Below are positions 34,429 to 42,686 of a DNA stretch of 64,000 bases, piece by piece. Source of the stretch: Ideonella livida (lineage in GTDB: Bacteria > Pseudomonadota > Gammaproteobacteria > Burkholderiales > Burkholderiaceae_C); contig NZ_JAAGOH010000019.1 of assembly GCF_010499455.1 (NCBI RefSeq), forward strand, positions 26,001 through 90,000, read 5' to 3'. The notes beneath the pieces were generated by a model that saw only the letters and a list, made by a program, of their open reading frames with translations, did not search any database and had not been told where the DNA came from. The first letter of the stretch is position 1. Every line of letters starts with the position of its first letter. Made by a program: the position numbers and the translations under genes.

Positions 34429-35163
34429 TCAGGTCCCGGGCGGCCCCCCGCTCCCCAAGCCCAGGGCCCGGGCCCGTGCCAGCAGGTGCTGGGTGGTGGC
34501 CGCATCCCAATGTCCCGCCAGCCGCTGCCAGCGACGTTGCACCACCGGGCTGGACCAGGCCAGCCCCAGGCGCTCCTGCTGGTCGGCCGGGCTGCGAGGC
34601 AGGCCGTGCTGCTGCCGCAACCCCAGCCAGCGGGCCCACAGCGACTGCACCCACACCTGGGCGTCGCGCCGCTGGGCCTGGCTGGGCAGGGACTCCACCC
34701 ACTGCCGCCAGGGCTGGCTCCCGCCGGCCGGCGGCTGGGCCTGGCCCAGCAGTGCCTGGCCCAGCAGTGCCTGGCCCAGCAGTGCCTGCAGCGGGTCCAA
34801 CGCCACGACGGGCGGGGCCGCTGGCGGTGCGGGGGCGTTGTCTGGGTCTGCCGTGTCAACCGGCGCCGGGCCCCGGGCGGCCGCGCCTTGACCCCAGGCC
34901 TGCAGGCGAATGCCCAGGCCCAGCCGGGTGCGGGCGGGTACCGGCGGCCGTCGCGGCCCCAGTGCGGCGCGCCCGTCCTGCCAGCCGGTGCCCACCGGGT
35001 GGCCGGGGCGCAGGTGCTCGGCCGGCGGCGTCAGGCCCAGCAGGGCGTGGTCCCAGCCCAGCTGGTAGCCCACCGGGTCGTCGGCATCGCGGGCGTCTGG
35101 GGTGGGGCAGGGCGATGGCAGGCGGGCACCGGCGGGCCGGATCGGGGACAGGGCAGGCGACAT
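34429..35163 (-). CDS. Unrecognised protein with Ala-Leu-Leu-Gly-Gln repeats
   Basis: I do not recognise this 244-residue protein. A strong GAGGAGT ribosome site 6 nt before the ATG at 35163 supports it as a gene. The N-terminal half is Pro/Arg-rich, apparently disordered and without a signal peptide. Three perfect LLGQA repeats (near residues 127-141) come from a 15-bp DNA repeat. The C-terminal 90 residues are Trp-rich and helical (WRQWVESL, VWVQSLWARWLGL, RRWQRLAGHW). It converges with the ligase gene (11-bp gap) and is divergent from a WYL regulator, which may control it. Confidence 0.6.
   Translation of the reverse strand: MSPALSPIRPAGARLPSPCPTPDARDADDPVGYQLGWDHALLGLTPPAEHLRPGHPVGTGWQDGRAALGPRRPPVPARTRLGLGIRLQAWGQGAAARGPAPVDTADPDNAPAPPAAPPVVALDPLQALLGQALLGQALLGQAQPPAGGSQPWRQWVESLPSQAQRRDAQVWVQSLWARWLGLRQQHGLPRSPADQQERLGLAWSSPVVQRRWQRLAGHWDAATTQHLLARARALGLGSGGPPGT
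34741..34785. repeat. Three exact copies of a 15-bp tandem repeat
   Basis: The unit CTGGCCCAGCAGTGC occurs three times without change at 34741, 34756 and 34771. It lies in frame inside the unrecognised gene, so copy-number change would add or remove five residues without a frameshift. Confidence 0.97.
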
Positions 35164-35356
35164 GGCGTACTCCTCAGGGCGTGCCGGACCAGTCTGTCAG
35201 CCCACAGGCTCATGGCGTGACCCCTGCCCTGCAGACATGCCCCCAGGCCCTTGGGGGGCGGTCGCCTTCGCGCTATGCTGCAGCGCAGACGTGCGGGCCC
35301 AGGCCGCGGTCGCCAGGCAGGCGTCCGCCCCCGCGCACACTGGCTGGGGGGTGGCG
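35164..35356. promoter_or_regulatory. Divergent region between the unrecognised gene and the WYL regulator
   Basis: This 193-bp gap has no supported gene. A reading frame continues upstream of the WYL start, but its composition is not protein-like. It likely holds promoters in both directions; no clear operator is seen. Confidence 0.3.
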
Positions 35357-36337
35357 ATGGACCGGACCGAACGCTTCTACCGCATCGAGCTGCTGATCCG
35401 CAACCGCGGTGGTGTCAACTTCGAGACCCTGCTTGAGGAGTTGGAGGTCTCGCGGGCCACCCTCAAGCGCGACCTGCAGTACCTGCGCGAGCGCATGGAC
35501 GCGCCCATCGTCTACCACCGCGCCGACAACCTCTACCGACTGAGCGATGACGGCCAGCATGGCGACGCCTCGCACCAATTGCCGGGCGTGTGGTTCAGCG
35601 AGCCGGAGCTGCACGCCCTGCTGAGCATGTACCAGCTCATCCAGGGGCTGGACAGCGCCGAGGTGCTGGGCCGCCACCTGCAGCCGCTGCTGGACAAGCT
35701 GCCCGCGATGATGGGCACCACCGCGGCCGAGGCCCGCGAGCTGATGCGCCGGGTGCGGATCGTCCAGCCGGCTCGCCGCAGCGTACCCGCCCGGTGGTTC
35801 GAAGTGGTGGGCAGCGCGCTGCACCGGCGCCAGCGCCTGGCGCTGGCCTACTTCTCCCGCGGGCGCCAGGAAGAGAGTGACCGGGTCGTGTCGCCCCAGC
35901 GGCTGGTGCACTACCGCAGCACCTGGTACCTGGACGCCTGGTGCCACGCCAGTGAAGGCCTGCGCCGCTTCGCGCTGGATGCCGTGCGCCATGCCGAGAC
36001 CCTGCCGCAGAAGGCCAAGAACGTCGCCATGTCCACGGTGGAGGCCGAGCTGGACGGCAGCTACGGCATCTTTGGTGGCAAGCCGCGTGGCCAGGCCACG
36101 CTTATCTTCAGCCGGGAGGCGGCGCAATGGGTGAGCCATGAAGAATGGCACCCCGAGCAGCGCCTGCGCACCCTGGCCGATGGTCGATTGGAAATGCGTC
36201 TGCCGTATGCGGATGCCACCGAGCTGACCATGGACATCCTGCGGCATGGGCCTGACGTCAAGGTGATGGCGCCGGCGTCACTGGCCAAGCTGGTGGGGCA
36301 GAGGCTGCGCGATGCCGCGTCGCAGTACGGTGGCTGA
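35357..36337 (+). CDS. WYL-domain transcriptional regulator (YafY-like)
   Basis: A 326-residue DNA-binding regulator. An N-terminal helix-turn-helix of the DeoR type (ERFYRIELLIRNR, EELEVSRATLKRDLQYLRER, residues 1-50) is followed by a WYL domain (STWYLDAWCHASEGLRRFALDAV, near 190-215) and a C-terminal WCX extension. WYL domains bind nucleic acid or nucleotide ligands and often regulate DNA-damage or defence genes. The ATG at 35357 starts the HTH directly. Its end overlaps the TfoX-domain gene by 26 nt. Confidence 0.92.
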   Translation: MDRTERFYRIELLIRNRGGVNFETLLEELEVSRATLKRDLQYLRERMDAPIVYHRADNLYRLSDDGQHGDASHQLPGVWFSEPELHALLSMYQLIQGLDSAEVLGRHLQPLLDKLPAMMGTTAAEARELMRRVRIVQPARRSVPARWFEVVGSALHRRQRLALAYFSRGRQEESDRVVSPQRLVHYRSTWYLDAWCHASEGLRRFALDAVRHAETLPQKAKNVAMSTVEAELDGSYGIFGGKPRGQATLIFSREAAQWVSHEEWHPEQRLRTLADGRLEMRLPYADATELTMDILRHGPDVKVMAPASLAKLVGQRLRDAASQYGG

Positions 36338-36629
36338 GGCGGCAGGCCCGTCGCTGGCCCAGAGGGCGGGGCTGGGGCCGAAGTCGGCCCTGTGGCTGGC
36401 CGAGGCGGGCATTTCCACCTGGGAGCAGCTCCAGGCACTGGGGGCGGTGGCGGCCTATGTGCAGGTCAGGCAAGCCGGGCGGCCAGCCTCGCTGAACCTG
36501 CTCTGGGCGCTGGAGGGCGCGCTGTCGGGGTTGCACTGGCAGGTGGTGGCCCGTGAGCACAGGACCAGCCTGCTGCTGGCGCTGGAGGACGCCCTGCACG
36601 CGCTGTCTGGAAGGCCTGGGGCGTCCTAG
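36312..36629 (+). CDS. TfoX C-terminal-domain protein (competence-linked)
   Basis: A 105-residue protein consisting only of the TfoX C-terminal helix-hairpin-helix-like domain (LGPKSALWLAEAGISTWEQLQALG, PASLNLLWALEGALSGLHWQ). Full-length TfoX/Sxy, the competence activator, has an additional N-terminal domain that is absent here, and single-domain forms are common in betaproteobacteria. It is translationally linked to the WYL regulator through a 26-nt overlap in another frame. Confidence 0.88.
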   Translation: MPRRSTVAEAAGPSLAQRAGLGPKSALWLAEAGISTWEQLQALGAVAAYVQVRQAGRPASLNLLWALEGALSGLHWQVVAREHRTSLLLALEDALHALSGRPGAS

Positions 36630-36649
36630 GGGTTGGCCGTGCCGGGCGA

Positions 36650-37360
36650 TCAGGCAGCGCGCCGTTGGCGTCGGCGTGCGGCGGCGCCCACAAAGCCCAG
36701 GCCGGCCAGCATCATGGCGTAGGTTTCGGGCTCGGGCACGGGCAGGCCCGGGGTGGCGCTGCCAAAGGTGATGTCGTCAAACGCGATCTGGTTGGCCACG
36801 CCGCCAAAGGCGACCGAGCGGGCGACGCCGGCAAAACTCACCCCCGCCGGGCCGAAGGGGCAGAACTGTGCGCCGTAGCCTGGGCAGCTGCCGGCGTTGG
36901 GCGACAGGTTGATGGTGGCCAGCAGGTTGCCGGTGCCATCCAGCCCGTCGTACACCTGCACCGAGCCTGAGTAGCTCAAGGAGACGTAGTTGAACGAAAA
37001 GCCGGTGTCAAAGCCGGCGGCCACATTCATGTAGGTCTCTGTCCCGCTCAGAAAGAACAGGCCGCTTTGTTCGGACCCCGGGTCCGTGCCGCCGTGCGAG
37101 GCGTTGGAGCAGAACACCGAGGTGCTGTTCAGGCAGACGAGCAGGGCGTTGCTGCCGAAGCTGACCCCGTAGTCGGTCCCCGAGGTGCCGAGGCTGCTGG
37201 TGCCACCGTTGTAGTAGTCCTGCACGAACACCGAGTTGTTGTTGGGGTAGGGCGCGATGTTCTCAAAGTCCAGCACCACCACCGCTTGGGCGGCGCTGGC
37301 GGCGGTCAGCAGGGTGCCGGCGGCAAGTGAAGTCCAAAGACCAGTCTTTCGCATGTTCAT
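36650..37360 (-). CDS. PEP-CTERM sorting-domain protein
   Basis: Exported protein of 236 residues with a signal peptide (MNMRKTGLWTSLAAGTLL, cleavage near AQA-VV), a beta-rich, Gly/Ser/Asn-rich body with two Cys pairs, and a classic C-terminal PEP-CTERM signal: VPEPETYAMMLAGLGFVG followed by a basic RRRQRRAA tail. Exosortase would remove this tail during sorting. The ATG at 37360 has GGAGAGA 5 nt upstream. PEP-CTERM proteins go with exopolysaccharide production, and a polysaccharide cluster begins at 57417. The binding function is unknown. Confidence 0.93.
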   Translation of the reverse strand: MNMRKTGLWTSLAAGTLLTAASAAQAVVVLDFENIAPYPNNNSVFVQDYYNGGTSSLGTSGTDYGVSFGSNALLVCLNSTSVFCSNASHGGTDPGSEQSGLFFLSGTETYMNVAAGFDTGFSFNYVSLSYSGSVQVYDGLDGTGNLLATINLSPNAGSCPGYGAQFCPFGPAGVSFAGVARSVAFGGVANQIAFDDITFGSATPGLPVPEPETYAMMLAGLGFVGAAARRRQRRAA

Positions 37361-37523
37361 GTCTCTCCGTTTACCAATGGGCTGGATCGGTGTCGCAGCG
37401 GGAGGCGACCTCGGGGCGCAGAGGTTAGGGGAGGCATGGCAGGGCACCGGGCCCTGGAGTTGGGGAGGAATGGGCCTGTTTTGTGACTGTTGGTTTATCG
37501 GGGTCTCCAAACCCTTCAGGTGC
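37361..37523. promoter_or_regulatory. Gap between thiolase and PEP-CTERM gene
   Basis: This 163-bp stretch, less GC-rich than its surroundings, lies downstream of the thiolase stop and upstream of the PEP-CTERM gene. The promoter of the latter is expected here. I see no terminator hairpin with a T-run. Confidence 0.3.
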
Positions 37524-38762
37524 TTACACCTGTGCGTTTTCCACCAGCAGTGCCATTCCCTGACCGCCGCCGATGCAGGCCGAGGCCACGCCCCAGCGGC
37601 GGCCGCGGCGGCGCAGTTCACGGGCCACGGTGATCGTCAGCCGCAAGCCGGTGGCGGCCAGGGGGTGGCCCAGGGCGATGGCGCCGCCGTTGACGTTGAG
37701 CTTGTCCTCGTCCAGGCCCAGCTCGCGCACGCAGGCCACGATTTGCGCCCCCTGGGCCTCATTGATCTCGATGAGGTCCACGTCGTCGAGGGTCAGTTCG
37801 CAGCGCTGCAGCAGGGCGCGGATGGCCGGCGCCGGGCCGATGCCCATGATTTCCGGCGGCACGCCGGCCACGGCGGCGCCAGCCAGGCGCGCCAGCGGCT
37901 TCAGGCCCCGGGCGCTGACGAAGCGGCCGTGCGCCAGGAGGGCGGCGGCGGCACCGTCCACCAGGCAGGAGGAGTTGCCGGCGGTCTGCACGCCGCCCGG
38001 GTACACGGTGCGCAGCTGGGCCAGGGCCTCCAGCGGACTGGGGCGTGGATGGGTGTCGGCCGTCACCTCGGTGGTCTTGCCGGCCAGTTTCAGGCGGCGC
38101 GGCTGGTAGCCGGGCAGCTCGAAGACGGCGTTGCGCAGGGGCTCGATTTCCTCGGCCAGGCGGCCGGCCTGCTGGGCGGCCAGGGCGCGCTCGAAGGAGC
38201 GGGCGGCGAAAGCGTCCACCACCTCGCGGCGGATGTCGTACTTCTTGGCCAGGTTCTCGGCCGTTTGGATCATGTTGACCTGGGCGGCGGGGTCGTCCAG
38301 CGCTTCCCACAGGAAGTCCTTGAACTCCACCGGCGCGCCCAGCTTGAAGCCGGTGCGGTGGGTGTAGGCGCACACCGGGTTGCGGGTCATCGACTCGGCG
38401 GCCACCAGCAGGGCGCTGTCGCAGTAGCCCAGGCTGATCTGGTCGGCCGCCTGGCGGAACAGCTCGAAACCGGTGCCGCAGATGCGCGCGGCTTGCAGGG
38501 CGGGCACCTCGATGGGCACGCCAGCGTACAGGCCGATGTGGCGCGGCAGCACATAGGCGTCAAAGTCGGCCTGCGCCATGGAGCCGGCGACCACCGAGCC
38601 GATGTCGGCCGGGTTCACGCCGCTGCGCGCCAGCACGGCGCGGGCGGCGTAGATGCCCATGTCGGTGGGGGAGACGGGGCCGAGCGCGCCGCAGTAGTCC
38701 ACGAAGGGGGTGCGGCAGCCGTCGACGATCCAGAGGTTGTCGTAGCGGGCGGAGAAGCGCAT
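37524..38762 (-). CDS. Acetyl-CoA acetyltransferase (thiolase)
   Basis: Thiolase-fold enzyme, 412 residues. The acyl-accepting Cys is in ARICGTGFE; the C-terminal motifs are NVNGGAIALGHPLAATG (catalytic His) and ASACIGGGQG (second Cys). The NEAFA-like motif reads EINEAQGAQ. It would cleave the 3-oxoacyl-CoA made by the beta-oxidation enzymes encoded beyond 41877. The ATG at 38762 has AGGA upstream. It is the third gene of a leftward group with a CoA-transferase and another thiolase. Confidence 0.93.
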   Translation of the reverse strand: MRFSARYDNLWIVDGCRTPFVDYCGALGPVSPTDMGIYAARAVLARSGVNPADIGSVVAGSMAQADFDAYVLPRHIGLYAGVPIEVPALQAARICGTGFELFRQAADQISLGYCDSALLVAAESMTRNPVCAYTHRTGFKLGAPVEFKDFLWEALDDPAAQVNMIQTAENLAKKYDIRREVVDAFAARSFERALAAQQAGRLAEEIEPLRNAVFELPGYQPRRLKLAGKTTEVTADTHPRPSPLEALAQLRTVYPGGVQTAGNSSCLVDGAAAALLAHGRFVSARGLKPLARLAGAAVAGVPPEIMGIGPAPAIRALLQRCELTLDDVDLIEINEAQGAQIVACVRELGLDEDKLNVNGGAIALGHPLAATGLRLTITVARELRRRGRRWGVASACIGGGQGMALLVENAQV

Positions 38763-38791
38763 GGCAAGGTGTCCTGATGTCGGGTGTGGAA

Positions 38792-38825
38792 AAGGCCTGC
38801 CCGCAGCGGTGGCGGAGCAGGCCTT
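38792..38825 (-). terminator. Possible terminator or attenuator hairpin between CoA-transferase and thiolase
   Basis: Perfect 9-bp arms (38792-38800 and 38817-38825) with a 16-nt loop. On the minus strand the stem is followed by TTTT, so weak termination after the CoA-transferase gene is possible, reducing expression of the thiolase downstream. Confidence 0.4.
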
Positions 38826-38847
38826 GGCCGGGTGAGGGCGGGGGCGG

Positions 38848-40410
38848 TCAGCCGTGCGCGGCCAGGGCGGCGGGCAGTCCGCCCCAGGTGTCACGGAAGA
38901 TGCCCGGGTCCATCAGCTTGACGTCGCGCACAATGGGTTGGAAGTCCATCTGGTCCAGCACGTCGCGCTGCAGGTCGATGCCGGGGGCGATTTCAATCAA
39001 CTCCAACCCCTCTTCGCACAGTTTGAGCACGGCGCGCTCGGTCACAAACAGCACGTTCTGGCCGCGCACGGCGGCGTCATGGCCGTTGAAGGTGATCTGC
39101 TCGACCTGCGGGATGAACTTCTTGGCGCGGCCTTCCTGCACGATGGTCAGCTTGCCGTCACCGATGGCCACCTTCAGGCCGCCGGCGGTGAAGGTGCCGC
39201 AGAACACCAGGTTGGGGGTGGAGCGGGTGATGTTGATGAAGCCACCGCAGCCCACCGGGCGGCCGTTGAACTTGCTCACGTTCACGTTGCCCTGGCTGTC
39301 GGACTGGGCCAGGCCCAGGAAGCTGGCGCTCAGGCCGCCGCCGTCGTAGAAGTCGAACTGCGAGCTCTGCTCGATGATGGACTCGGCGTTGTAGGCCAGG
39401 CCAAAGTCGCCCAGCTGGGCCGGAATGCCGCCGTTGACGCCGGACTCGATGGACAGGGTGAGCGCGTGGGCCACGCCTTCCTCGGCCGCCACGCTGGGGA
39501 TGCCCGCCGGGATGCCGATGCCCAGGTTGGTGAGCGAGCCGGGCTTGACCTCCATGGCCGCACGCCGGGCGATGACCTTGCGCTCGTCCAGGGGCATGGG
39601 CTCCAGGCTGCCGGTGGGCACCTGGATGTCGCCGCACAGCGCCGGGTTGAACTGGGTGGCGATGGTCATCATGTGGTTCTCGGGCTGGGCCACCACCACA
39701 TAGTCCACCAGGAAGCCCGGCACCTTCACACGCTTGGGGTGCAGGCTGCCCGCCTTGACGATGCGCTCGACCTGCACGATCACCTTGCCGCCCCAGCGCT
39801 TGGCGGCCTGGGCGATGGCCAGCTGCTCCAGCAGCACGCCTTCCTTGTCCAGGGTGAGGTTGCCGCGCTCGTCGGCCAGGGTGGCGCGGATGATGGCCAC
39901 GTCGATCTTCGGGCTGGGGTAGTAGAGCCACTGCTGGCCCTCGAACTCCACCCGCTTGACCAGCGGCTCGTTGGAGCGGCTGTTCATGCGCCCGCCTTCC
40001 TGCAGCGGGTCCACGAAGGTGCCCAGGCCCACCTGGGTCAGCAGGCCCGGCGACTTGTTGGCGATCTGCCGGGTCAGGTGCGAGAGCGAGCCCTGCGGGA
40101 AGTTGTAGGCCTCGACCTCGCCGTCGAAGACCATCTTCATCATCTCCTTGCCGGTCTGGCCGAAATGGCCGGCCACCACCCGCTTGATCAGCCCCGGGTG
40201 GGCGAAGTGCTTCATGCCCGCCTCGCCGGAGTTGCCGATGGCGCCGCAGGCCCAGGTGCTGACCATGCGCGGGTGGCCGGTGGACAGGAAGTGGCGCTCG
40301 ATGCCCTGCAGGATTTCCTCGGGCAGGCTGGTCACGGCCAGGCCGCCCAGGAAGATGGTGGCGTCGTCGGGAATGAGGGCACCCACCTGGTCGGCGGTGA
40401 TGACTTGCAT
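38848..40410 (-). CDS. Family I CoA-transferase (acetate/propionate/3-ketoacid type)
   Basis: Single-chain alpha-beta CoA-transferase, 520 residues, of the YdiF/propionate CoA-transferase kind. The N-terminal half has IFLGGLAVTSLPEEIL; the second half carries the catalytic Glu in LSIESGVNGG and the oxyanion region in GCGGFINITRSTPNLVF. It transfers CoA between acyl-CoA and a free acid, for example to activate an aromatic side-chain acid or recycle acetate. It lies between two thiolases on one strand, within the phenylpropanoid island. Confidence 0.9.
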   Translation of the reverse strand: MQVITADQVGALIPDDATIFLGGLAVTSLPEEILQGIERHFLSTGHPRMVSTWACGAIGNSGEAGMKHFAHPGLIKRVVAGHFGQTGKEMMKMVFDGEVEAYNFPQGSLSHLTRQIANKSPGLLTQVGLGTFVDPLQEGGRMNSRSNEPLVKRVEFEGQQWLYYPSPKIDVAIIRATLADERGNLTLDKEGVLLEQLAIAQAAKRWGGKVIVQVERIVKAGSLHPKRVKVPGFLVDYVVVAQPENHMMTIATQFNPALCGDIQVPTGSLEPMPLDERKVIARRAAMEVKPGSLTNLGIGIPAGIPSVAAEEGVAHALTLSIESGVNGGIPAQLGDFGLAYNAESIIEQSSQFDFYDGGGLSASFLGLAQSDSQGNVNVSKFNGRPVGCGGFINITRSTPNLVFCGTFTAGGLKVAIGDGKLTIVQEGRAKKFIPQVEQITFNGHDAAVRGQNVLFVTERAVLKLCEEGLELIEIAPGIDLQRDVLDQMDFQPIVRDVKLMDPGIFRDTWGGLPAALAAHG

Positions 40411-40450
40411 GGTGGTGGTTCCGGAAAGAGGGTGAAAAAGAGAGGTCGGA

Positions 40451-41659
40451 TCAGGCGCTGCGGCGGTCGGTCACGCGGATCACGGTGGCCAGGCCGGTGT
40501 CCCCGGCGGCGCAGCCGGTGAACACGCCCACGCCACCGCCGCGCAGCACCAGCTCCTCGATCAGCTCGATCACGCCGCGCAGGCCGGTGGGGCCCTGCGG
40601 GTGGCCCCAGACGATGGAGCTGCCGTAGTGGTTCATCTTTTCCCAGGCAAAGCCGGTGTCGCGGGCGAAGGCGATGTCGTTGACGGCAAACGGGTTGTGG
40701 GTCTTGACCGCGTCCACCTCGGCCATGCTCAGGCCCGCGTGCTGCAGGGCCTTGAGCGCGGCCGGCGCCGGGGCCATGGGCATGTGGGACTTCTCCACCC
40801 GCGACTGGCCAAAGCCCAGCACCTGCACCTCGATGCCCCGGTCTGTGGACAACTCGGCCGCGCGCTCGCGGGTGGTGAGGATGGCGCCGGCATTGCCGTC
40901 GGCCGGGTGGGTCTGGGCACCGAAGGTGATGGTGCCGCCTTCGCGCACCGGCTTCAGGCGGGCCAGGCCCTCGGCGGTGGTGGGGAACACGCCTTCGTCG
41001 GCGCTTAAAGCGCCGGTCTGCTTGCGGAAGCCGGAGTCAAAGATCGGCGCGTCCACCATGTAGCGGCGCTGGAAGGCCCGGTCGTTCTCCAGGGCGGCCT
41101 GGTACTGGTGGAAACGGTGCAGCTTGAGGGCATGCTGCTCCTCCATCGTGATGCCGTACTTGGCGGCCACGTTCTCGCCGGTCTCCAGCATGGCCTTGCC
41201 GGCATAGGGGTCGCCGGCAAAGTTGTCCAGCGTCCAGCGCTCGGTGATGCCGTTGCCGCCGGGGGCGGTGGCGTCGGGGTAGTGGACGATGGGGCCGTTG
41301 GACATGCGGTCGCACATCACCAGCAGGGCGCATTGCGCGGTGCCGCCCAGCAGCTCCTGGCTGGCCATCTGCATGGCGCGCACGCTGGTGGCGCAGGCCT
41401 GCTGCACCGTGGGGCCGGCCACGCGGTCGATGCCTATCATGCCCGTCAGCCAGGGCAGACCGTAGAAGCTGCCCTTCTGCGGGTTGGTCATGCCCAGGAG
41501 GCCCAGATCGATCTGGTCCATCGGCATGCCCTTGGCGGCCAGCACCCCCTTGCCCACGTGGGCGGCCAGCCGCACCGCGTTCAGGTTGGCCAGCGAGCCC
41601 TGCCACTTGGCAAAGGGCGTGGACCAGTAGAGGCCGTAGGGGATGTAGCTCTGAACCAT
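40451..41659 (-). CDS. Thiolase-family acetyl-CoA acyltransferase
   Basis: Second thiolase, 402 residues, more divergent than the first. The nucleophilic Cys is in QQACATSVRAMQ. The expected GHP motif is WGHPQGPTGLRG, and the C-terminal Cys is in FTGCAAGDTG. Such variants act on substituted 3-oxoacyl-CoA, and here a hydroxyphenyl-3-oxopropionyl-CoA substrate is plausible from context. It is the first gene of the leftward group and is divergent from enoyl-CoA hydratase across a 217-bp control region. Confidence 0.88.
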   Translation of the reverse strand: MVQSYIPYGLYWSTPFAKWQGSLANLNAVRLAAHVGKGVLAAKGMPMDQIDLGLLGMTNPQKGSFYGLPWLTGMIGIDRVAGPTVQQACATSVRAMQMASQELLGGTAQCALLVMCDRMSNGPIVHYPDATAPGGNGITERWTLDNFAGDPYAGKAMLETGENVAAKYGITMEEQHALKLHRFHQYQAALENDRAFQRRYMVDAPIFDSGFRKQTGALSADEGVFPTTAEGLARLKPVREGGTITFGAQTHPADGNAGAILTTRERAAELSTDRGIEVQVLGFGQSRVEKSHMPMAPAPAALKALQHAGLSMAEVDAVKTHNPFAVNDIAFARDTGFAWEKMNHYGSSIVWGHPQGPTGLRGVIELIEELVLRGGGVGVFTGCAAGDTGLATVIRVTDRRSA

Positions 41660-41876
41660 GGTGCGAGGTCTCCTTCGTGTGGGGGCTTATTGTTCATATG
41701 TTTAACTAAATCGGCAATACGGACTTGGTGGAAACCCTAGGGTCTTGCTCCCGCATCTCGGTCGCATTTGGGACAAACCCTAGGCGATTGAGGAAGGTCT
41801 TGCGCGGATCTGGCGCATGAAGGCATGATCGCGGCCATCCCAGTTGGTTCAGCTTGATAACTAATTGCCGCCCATC
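41660..41876. promoter_or_regulatory. Divergent control region of the aromatic-acid CoA island
   Basis: This AT-richer 217-bp gap lies between two outward-reading catabolic groups. Two similar 9-mers, TAACTAAAT (41703-41711) and TAACTAATT (41858-41866), sit close to the two start codons. The decamer AAACCCTAGG occurs twice (41732-41741 and 41775-41784), 43 bp apart and containing the palindrome CCTAGG. These look like operators, and the MarR protein encoded at 52221 is the natural candidate. This is an inference from layout only. Confidence 0.5.
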
Positions 41877-42686
41877 ATGAGCCTCGACTTCCAACCCGCC
41901 ACCGGTGTGCTCGCCACCCTGGACCTGCTGCAGATCACCCAGGCCGGCAAGGTGCTCCACCTGCGCCTGAACCGCCCGGCCAAGCGCAACGCCATCAACG
42001 ACACGTTGATCGCGCAGATCCACACCGCCTTCCTGAACCTGCCGGCCGATGTGCGCGCGGTGGTGGTCAGCGGTGAGGGCGATCATTTCTGCGCCGGTCT
42101 GGACCTGTCGGAGCTGGTGCAACGTGATGTGGCCGCTGCGGTGCTGCACTCACGCGGCTGGCACAAGTGCTTTGACGACATCCAGTTCGGCAAGGTGCCG
42201 GTCATCGCTGTGCTGCATGGCGCGGTGGTGGGCGGTGGCCTGGAACTGGCGGCCAGCTGCCACATCCGTGTAGCCGAGGATTCAGCCTACTTCGGCCTGC
42301 CTGAAGGTCAGCGCGGCATCTTCGTGGGCGGCGGCGGCTCGGTGCGCGTGCCGCGCCTGATCGGCACCGCCCGCATGATGGACATGATGCTCACCGGCCG
42401 TGTGTTTGATGCCGACGAGGGCGAGCGGGCCGGCGCCGTGTCGTACCGCGTCAAAGACGGCGCGGGTCTGGACAAGGCCTTTGCCCTGGCCGAGAAGATT
42501 GCCCACAACGCCCCCATGACCGCCTTTGCGGTGATGCACGCGCTGCCGCGCATCGTGGAGCAGGCCCCCTCGGAAGGCCTGTTCACCGAGTCGTTGATGG
42601 CGGCCGTGGCCTCCAACACGCCCGAGGCGCAAGAGCGCCTGGCCGCCTTCCTGGCGGGCAAGGCCGGCAAGGTCGTCAAGCAGTGA
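41877..42686 (+). CDS. Enoyl-CoA hydratase/isomerase (crotonase family)
   Basis: Hydrates a 2-enoyl-CoA such as feruloyl- or coumaroyl-CoA, the second step of side-chain shortening. The 269-residue crotonase fold has the oxyanion loops GDHFCAGLDLSEL and GAVVGGGLELAASC, and two Glu in the positions of the catalytic pair (GGGLELA and GLPEGQRG). The motif typical of hydroxycinnamoyl-CoA hydratase-lyase (GWCFGGG) is not seen, so plain hydratase activity is more likely than direct aldehyde release. ATG 41877 is preferred; a TTG at 41865 is in frame. It overlaps the next gene by 4 nt. Confidence 0.9.
   Translation: MSLDFQPATGVLATLDLLQITQAGKVLHLRLNRPAKRNAINDTLIAQIHTAFLNLPADVRAVVVSGEGDHFCAGLDLSELVQRDVAAAVLHSRGWHKCFDDIQFGKVPVIAVLHGAVVGGGLELAASCHIRVAEDSAYFGLPEGQRGIFVGGGGSVRVPRLIGTARMMDMMLTGRVFDADEGERAGAVSYRVKDGAGLDKAFALAEKIAHNAPMTAFAVMHALPRIVEQAPSEGLFTESLMAAVASNTPEAQERLAAFLAGKAGKVVKQ

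Noticed and set aside
41877..42686. Hydroxycinnamoyl-CoA hydratase-lyase (Ech) as the function of the crotonase gene
   Set aside because: The lyase-type GWCFGGG segment is not present and no vanillin dehydrogenase gene accompanies it, while beta-oxidation partners do. Plain enoyl-CoA hydratase is the safer call.
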